From: Catenibacterium sp900764725
Lineage (GTDB): Bacteria > Bacillota_I > Bacilli_A > Erysipelotrichales > Coprobacillaceae
Length of the DNA: 8,390 nucleotides
Direction: 5' to 3' (one strand)
NCBI RefSeq assembly: GCF_934754625.1
Contig: NZ_CAKVIU010000084.1
The stretch's first letter is position 1. Every line of letters begins with the position of its first letter. Under the pieces are notes generated by a model that saw nothing but the letters and a program-made list of their open reading frames with translations, ran no database searches and was not told where the DNA came from. Made by a program: the position numbers and the translations under genes. Of the stretch, positions 5,198 to 8,390 are shown one piece after another.

Positions 5198-6287
5198 CGT
5201 ATTGATGATAAGTGTTGAGTACTTCTGTTGTAATAAAATGGGATAGGACTTCTTGATATGTAATAGATGGATCTAACTCATTAATAAGATCATCTATGTT
5301 TATTTCATGTAGAAATGTATCAAGTTCAGGAAGAATAAGCTTCAGGATAGAGACTATTTCTATAGCTGTTAAGTGACTAAAGAAAGTAATATATTCTTTT
5401 TCTGTGAGGATATCTTGTTCTAAAAAGTCAATGAGATCATAGATACTTAATTGTCTTAACAACGAGATGTCTCTAGAATATTCAAACTGATTGAGTATTT
5501 CATAGAAGTCAGCTCCTTCGTGATTAAAGGATATTTGATAGGTATCCTGTGGATAAATAATAGGAATAGTATCAAAAGAAGCAATAATTCTCCCTTTAAA
5601 TAAATCAATCATAGGATAATTGAAAGAATCAACAATAGAACTTATGTCTTTTACTTCTTTTTGATCATGAATGAGTAGTCCAGGAGAATGATAAATAGAT
5701 ATATGCCCAATACATTGATGAACCACTAATTCAAAGAAATTAACCTGTAAGTCATATACAGATGTCTTAATAGTCTTCTCATATGATTCAATAAATGTAT
5801 CTAAATCCTCAAATAGACTGCAGAAATAATTCTCTTCACTTAATCTCTTCAAATAGTAATGTATTAAATCAGTTCCTCTTAGATGATACATATCATGATA
5901 GAGCGGGATACCATCAATAAGAGGATAATCTAGATCTATAGAAATATCGCAATAATGAAATAAGGCATCCTCGGTTGTGACAGATTGAATAAAGAAAGGA
6001 ATCTGTTTTTCTAATACATTCAAGTACTTCTCATTGTGGATAGGAAGTATCTTTATATTTTCATAGATTCTTTGTATTTCTTGGATATCAGATTGTATAG
6101 ATCGAATCCCTTCTTCTAAAGTTTCTCCATGTTCTAGAATATAATCAATAGTATCTAGGATATGCTTGAAGTCATCTAAAGAAATAGATGTACTTTGGTT
6201 ATGGTTATAACAGGAAACAAGCTCTTTAACTAGAAAAGGATCATAATTCTTCTCTGTATCTAATAGTCTGAGTTCGATAAGTTCCAC
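5175..6287 (-). CDS. DUF6179-like protein of unknown function
   Basis: A 370-residue, mainly helical, acidic protein with no signal peptide or membrane segment. Seen: NQSTSISLDDFKHILDTIDYIL (29-51, helix-like), IPFFIQSVTTEDALFHYC (96-113), a DIDYPL-like IDLDYPL (117-123), LRGTDLIHYYLKRLSEENYF (136-155) and NFFELVVHQ (183-191). These match my memory of DUF6179 (an S-S-S-V segment near the start, FF..YD, IDYPL, L.GI.YI..YL..L..EN.F), but I could not search. The earliest start is GTG 6287, because a TGA lies three codons upstream; AAGAAG abuts it, closer than a normal ribosome site. The gene overlaps the previous one by 47 bases in another frame, so it may rely on translational coupling, or the true start may be a later non-ATG codon. 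No catalytic motif is evident. Confidence 0.6.
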   Translation of the reverse strand: MELIELRLLDTEKNYDPFLVKELVSCYNHNQSTSISLDDFKHILDTIDYILEHGETLEEGIRSIQSDIQEIQRIYENIKILPIHNEKYLNVLEKQIPFFIQSVTTEDALFHYCDISIDLDYPLIDGIPLYHDMYHLRGTDLIHYYLKRLSEENYFCSLFEDLDTFIESYEKTIKTSVYDLQVNFFELVVHQCIGHISIYHSPGLLIHDQKEVKDISSIVDSFNYPMIDLFKGRIIASFDTIPIIYPQDTYQISFNHEGADFYEILNQFEYSRDISLLRQLSIYDLIDFLEQDILTEKEYITFFSHLTAIEIVSILKLILPELDTFLHEINIDDLINELDPSITYQEVLSHFITTEVLNTYHQYEKKEDSF

Positions 6288-6582
6288 CTTCTTTCAATAA
6301 TATGTCTATCACACGATTGATAGATTGATATTTATAAAGCATATTCCTAATTCGTTCATCACTAGTAGTTATGCTCATCTTACTTCTGATGATATAAAAC
6401 ATTGTGATGATATGCTTCAAATGAGATAGAGTTGAATAGCTAAAAAAAGGTTCAGTAATGAAAACCACTTTTTCAGGATCAGTTTCTATCCAATATAGTT
6501 TTCTACATACTTTGATCAAATGATTAGTCAGAATCATTTTTTCTTTTTTACTTAATGTACGATGTTCAATAATTTGATTCAT
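6241..6582 (-). CDS. DUF6323-like small protein of unknown function
   Basis: A 113-residue protein, basic and helical, with no signal peptide or clear membrane span. ATG 6582 is chosen because AGGAGG (6593-6588) lies 5 bases upstream; the GTG at 6588, two codons earlier, overlaps that ribosome site. Seen: a LSKKEKMILTNHLIKVCRKL helix (10-29), FFSYSTLSHLKHIITMFYIIRSKMS (46-70) and SDERIRNMLYKY (74-85). This resembles DUF6323 (L(T)..da..i, kli..F..S.yi...y...L..l..iFY..Kne..d..sDdeLi..M), a family I remember as encoded beside DUF6179. The assignment is from memory and tentative, and the protein is somewhat shorter than I expect for the family. It is first in a two-gene operon with the DUF6179-like gene and is separated from the L,D-transpeptidase by a strong terminator. 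Confidence 0.55.
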   Translation of the reverse strand: MNQIIEHRTLSKKEKMILTNHLIKVCRKLYWIETDPEKVVFITEPFFSYSTLSHLKHIITMFYIIRSKMSITTSDERIRNMLYKYQSINRVIDILLKEGGTYRTQTIRYREEL

Positions 6583-6600
6583 AGGCACCTCCTGCTATTC

Positions 6601-6629
6601 TTAATATCATATATTCTAAAAAAGAACAA
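6601..6629 (-). promoter_or_regulatory. Candidate promoter of the DUF6323/DUF6179-like pair
   Basis: On the minus strand TGATATTAA (6609-6601) gives an extended -10 (TGn plus a 4-of-6 hexamer), with TTGTTC (6629-6624) 17 bases upstream as a poor -35. An overlapping TATGAT (6611-6606) is a better -10 hexamer but has no -35 at normal spacing. A promoter is required here, because a terminator lies just upstream. Confidence 0.35.
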
Positions 6630-6669
6630 GAATTGAAAAATAGCCGAAAATATGGTAATATAAGGGCAG

Positions 6670-6707
6670 AAAAAAAGTCATGCACACGTGCATGACTCGT
6701 TTTTTTT
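6670..6707 (-). terminator. Terminator of the L,D-transpeptidase gene
   Basis: AGTCATGCA (6676-6684) pairs perfectly with TGCATGACT (6689-6697) around CACG. An A run (6670-6676) reads as T's on the minus strand, directly beyond the gene's stop codon. The other side carries a T run on the plus strand (6700-6707), so the element could work both ways, although no plus-strand gene reaches it. Confidence 0.9.
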
Positions 6708-8169
6708 ATCCATTTAATGTATAACCCTGTGAATAGTAAACGACTACTGGCATACCAGTTGTAATTGTATTGTACATAGTACCTGCAAAGCTTACTGGAA
6801 GGTTAACACATCCATGTGAACCACCATTTACATAAAGGTTACCACCAAAGCTAGATCTCCAGTTTGCATCATGGAAACCAATACCTCTATTGAATGGCAT
6901 CCAATAACTTACAGGAGATTCATAAGGATACTTACCTGTAACAGGATCCTTAGTACCTCTTAATACTCTATTACGTTCTTTAGAATAAATATAATATGTA
7001 CCAGCTGGAGTATAACGATCATTTGTCATTTTACCTGATACACAATCTGACTGAAGAACACACTGACCATTCTTATAAATCCATACATGCTGACGTGATA
7101 AGTCAACTTCAATATAGTTACCACCAAGACCATAGTTCTCAGTAGACTGTTCTTTAGAACTATAACAAGGCATTCTCTTTACTTCCTTACCAGCATTTAA
7201 TTCTTCTTTAATCTTTGCGATTTCTTCTGTCTGGTTCATCTTATAACCATAAGTACCACCACTTACTGTTCTTACACCTAATCCAGTCGCATTAAATGTA
7301 TGTGTCTTACCAACAGTATTGGCTTTAGTAGATAATGTATAAACATAACTCTTCATACGTTTATTCCAAGTATCTTCGTTATAGCTATAAGTGCCATCTT
7401 CATTCTTTACAAGCCATGTTAATAACTTTTCACTATTTAAGACTTCACTCTGGTTGTTAGGTAGTTCATAAGTAATAGAAGTCTTTAAATATTTATTTAA
7501 TGTTTCAGCTTCTGCTTTAACAGTTTCAGTTGTTTTTCCAGGAACCTTATAAGCATCCTTCACTTTTGCGACATTTAAGCTTGTCTTTTGTGAACTTACA
7601 GCTTGTTTCACAGCTTCAAAAACAGTTTCTTTATTTAAGCTATTACCAGCTTTTTCCTTTTCTACAGTAAATGCACTGTTTTTATACTTCATACGTGCAT
7701 CAGTAGGAGCCACCTGGTTTTCATCCTTTACCTGATTCTTTTCATAAAGAACAGTTTTTAACTTATTTTCATCATAAGATGCCTTAGTCTGAATAGTCTT
7801 CTTATTTCCCTTATGATTGAATAAGTAGTTCTTGAACCATGTAAATGAATCCTGTTTCTTCAATAATGCTTCAACCTTTCCATCAGGAACATAACTCATA
7901 TTGATTTCTTTTGCGGAAATAGTTTCAGTCGTCTTATTTCTGAACTTCAATTTTAAAGTGTAGTTCATCTGATTTTCAGCAATCTTCTTTTCTGCATCTG
8001 CAACACTTAGCTTACCTACATTTACATCATTAATATAAGTTGAAGGTAAGAATCGATCACTATAAGCTGTACCCAAATGATTAATATAGAGGAACACTGA
8101 TAATCCAAGAATCACGAGTACAGATACAATAATCACAATAATCTTATTTCTTTTCTGCATATTTGTCAT
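6706..8169 (-). CDS. L,D-transpeptidase (YkuD) with PG_binding_4-type N-terminal region
   Basis: A 487-residue membrane-anchored enzyme expected to form 3-3 peptide cross-links in peptidoglycan, acting on tetrapeptide donors with a catalytic cysteine; such enzymes can bypass penicillin-sensitive 4-3 cross-linking. Seen: a short basic N-terminus and one hydrophobic segment (9-30), cytoplasm-in orientation; a long extracytoplasmic region (about 36-340) that fits two PG_binding_4-like modules; the YkuD domain (about 350-479) starting NYIEVDLSRQHVWIYKNG, with GFHDANW (His433) and GGSHGCVNLP (His452, Cys454). All catalytic residues are present. The arrangement resembles the Enterococcus faecium Ldtfm type. 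Start: ATG 8169 with GGGAG about 11 bases upstream, a little far; ATG 8160 (codon 4) is the only close alternative and changes little. Monocistronic, with its own promoter and terminator. Confidence 0.92.
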   Translation of the reverse strand: MTNMQKRNKIIVIIVSVLVILGLSVFLYINHLGTAYSDRFLPSTYINDVNVGKLSVADAEKKIAENQMNYTLKLKFRNKTTETISAKEINMSYVPDGKVEALLKKQDSFTWFKNYLFNHKGNKKTIQTKASYDENKLKTVLYEKNQVKDENQVAPTDARMKYKNSAFTVEKEKAGNSLNKETVFEAVKQAVSSQKTSLNVAKVKDAYKVPGKTTETVKAEAETLNKYLKTSITYELPNNQSEVLNSEKLLTWLVKNEDGTYSYNEDTWNKRMKSYVYTLSTKANTVGKTHTFNATGLGVRTVSGGTYGYKMNQTEEIAKIKEELNAGKEVKRMPCYSSKEQSTENYGLGGNYIEVDLSRQHVWIYKNGQCVLQSDCVSGKMTNDRYTPAGTYYIYSKERNRVLRGTKDPVTGKYPYESPVSYWMPFNRGIGFHDANWRSSFGGNLYVNGGSHGCVNLPVSFAGTMYNTITTGMPVVVYYSQGYTLNG

Positions 8170-8210
8170 GTTATCTTTATCTCCCTTATACTACCCTTCC
8201 TAATTCCATG

Positions 8211-8239
8211 ATTATAGCAAACATTTGTGAAAAGGTAAA
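8211..8239 (-). promoter_or_regulatory. Promoter of the L,D-transpeptidase gene
   Basis: On the minus strand TGCTATAAT (8219-8211) is an extended -10 with a perfect TATAAT. TTTACC (8239-8234, 4 of 6 to TTGACA) lies 17 bases upstream. Transcription would start near 8204, giving a leader of about 35 bases. This is the best-formed promoter in the window. Confidence 0.75.
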
Positions 8240-8254
8240 TCAAGATTTGTGAAA
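8223..8254. repeat. Perfect 10-bp direct repeat flanking the -35 of the L,D-transpeptidase promoter
   Basis: ATTTGTGAAA occurs at 8223-8232 and 8245-8254, exactly 22 bases apart (two helical turns). The -35 hexamer (8234-8239) lies between the copies: one fills the -10/-35 spacer, the other is just upstream of -35. This is the layout of a regulator binding two half-sites on one face of the promoter. The regulator is unknown. Confidence 0.6.
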
Positions 8255-8263
8255 TGACTTAAA

Positions 8264-8280
8264 AATACACAACTTGTACA
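8264..8280 (-). promoter_or_regulatory. WalR-like direct repeat upstream of the L,D-transpeptidase promoter
   Basis: On the minus strand TGTACA-5 bases-TGTATT resembles the WalR (YycF/VicR) box TGTWAH-N5-TGTWAH, with one mismatch in each half, about 25 bases upstream of the -35. WalR controls wall-remodelling genes in Firmicutes, so the location is sensible, but the match is imperfect and short. Confidence 0.3.
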
Positions 8281-8390
8281 AAAGAAATTAGTTTTAACTT
8301 ATTTATTTATTATAAATTATATATGCCTTTTTGACTATCTTTTTATATCTTCTCAAATGTCCGCAAAGCCTTATTTTATCGGCTCTACGG
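8281..8390. other. Window end without a supported gene
   Basis: AT-rich until about 8360, then noticeably more GC-rich. On the minus strand a frame is open from the window edge to a TAA at 8305-8303, coding at most 28 Lys/Arg/Tyr-rich residues (with LCGHLRRYKK). This could be the tail of a gene lying beyond the window, or chance. No other element is seen. Confidence 0.3.

Noticed and set aside
8366..8384. Weak hairpin AGCC...GGCT near the right edge
   Set aside because: Only 4 bp with a 10-base loop and no T tract; not a terminator.
1..8390. CRISPR array, tRNA or rRNA genes, riboswitches, insertion-sequence ends
   Set aside because: Looked for on both strands: no regularly spaced long repeats, no cloverleaf or rRNA signature, no known aptamer core, and no terminal inverted repeats or transposase.

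Overview
The window is AT-rich DNA (about two-thirds A+T by eye). It has strong AGGAGG-type ribosome sites, extended -10 promoters and simple hairpin-plus-T terminators. Together with the L,D-transpeptidase of the PG_binding_4/YkuD type and the NlpC/P60 wall hydrolase, this points to a low-GC Gram-positive. My inference is a gut Firmicute of the Erysipelotrichales/Coprobacillaceae sort; the genus cannot be fixed from this sequence.

Left part (1-2274), accessory. The window opens with the 3' part of a group II intron: the C-terminal half of its reverse transcriptase/maturase (from the YADD motif onward), then foldable domains V and VI ending near 946. The N-terminal half is absent and stops lie in all forward frames just upstream, so it is read as a 5'-truncated remnant. 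About 330 bases without a convincing gene follow, holding a candidate operator. Next is a tight two-gene operon: a Panacea (DUF4065) antitoxin and a 160-residue protein starting on the base after its stop codon. This looks like a toxin-antitoxin pair with a toxin I cannot assign to a family. A hairpin terminator overlaps the second gene's stop codon.

Middle (2322-5197), plus strand. Two single-gene units: a 12-helix MFS transporter of the LacY/NupG/HcaT-like branch, then a secreted or membrane-anchored wall hydrolase made of four Ig-like domains, a glycine-rich linker and an NlpC/P60 cysteine peptidase. The hydrolase has an extended -10 promoter and a cluster of TTCTTA elements upstream at near 11-bp phasing.

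Right part (5168-8390), minus strand. Two overlapping genes of unknown function resemble the DUF6323 and DUF6179 families, which I recall as neighbours. They converge on the wall hydrolase, and one hairpin serves both ends. Behind them, after a strong terminator, is an L,D-transpeptidase with its full HxD/SHGC catalytic signature. Its promoter carries a perfect 10-bp direct repeat, 22 bp apart, flanking the -35 hexamer, plus a WalR-like sequence further upstream. The last ~135 bases hold no gene I can support.

The peptidase cuts peptide stems and the transpeptidase makes 3-3 cross-links, so the right half is a cell-envelope neighbourhood surrounding an uncharacterised gene pair. The best candidates for something undescribed are the Panacea-linked putative toxin and the overlapping DUF6323/DUF6179-like pair.
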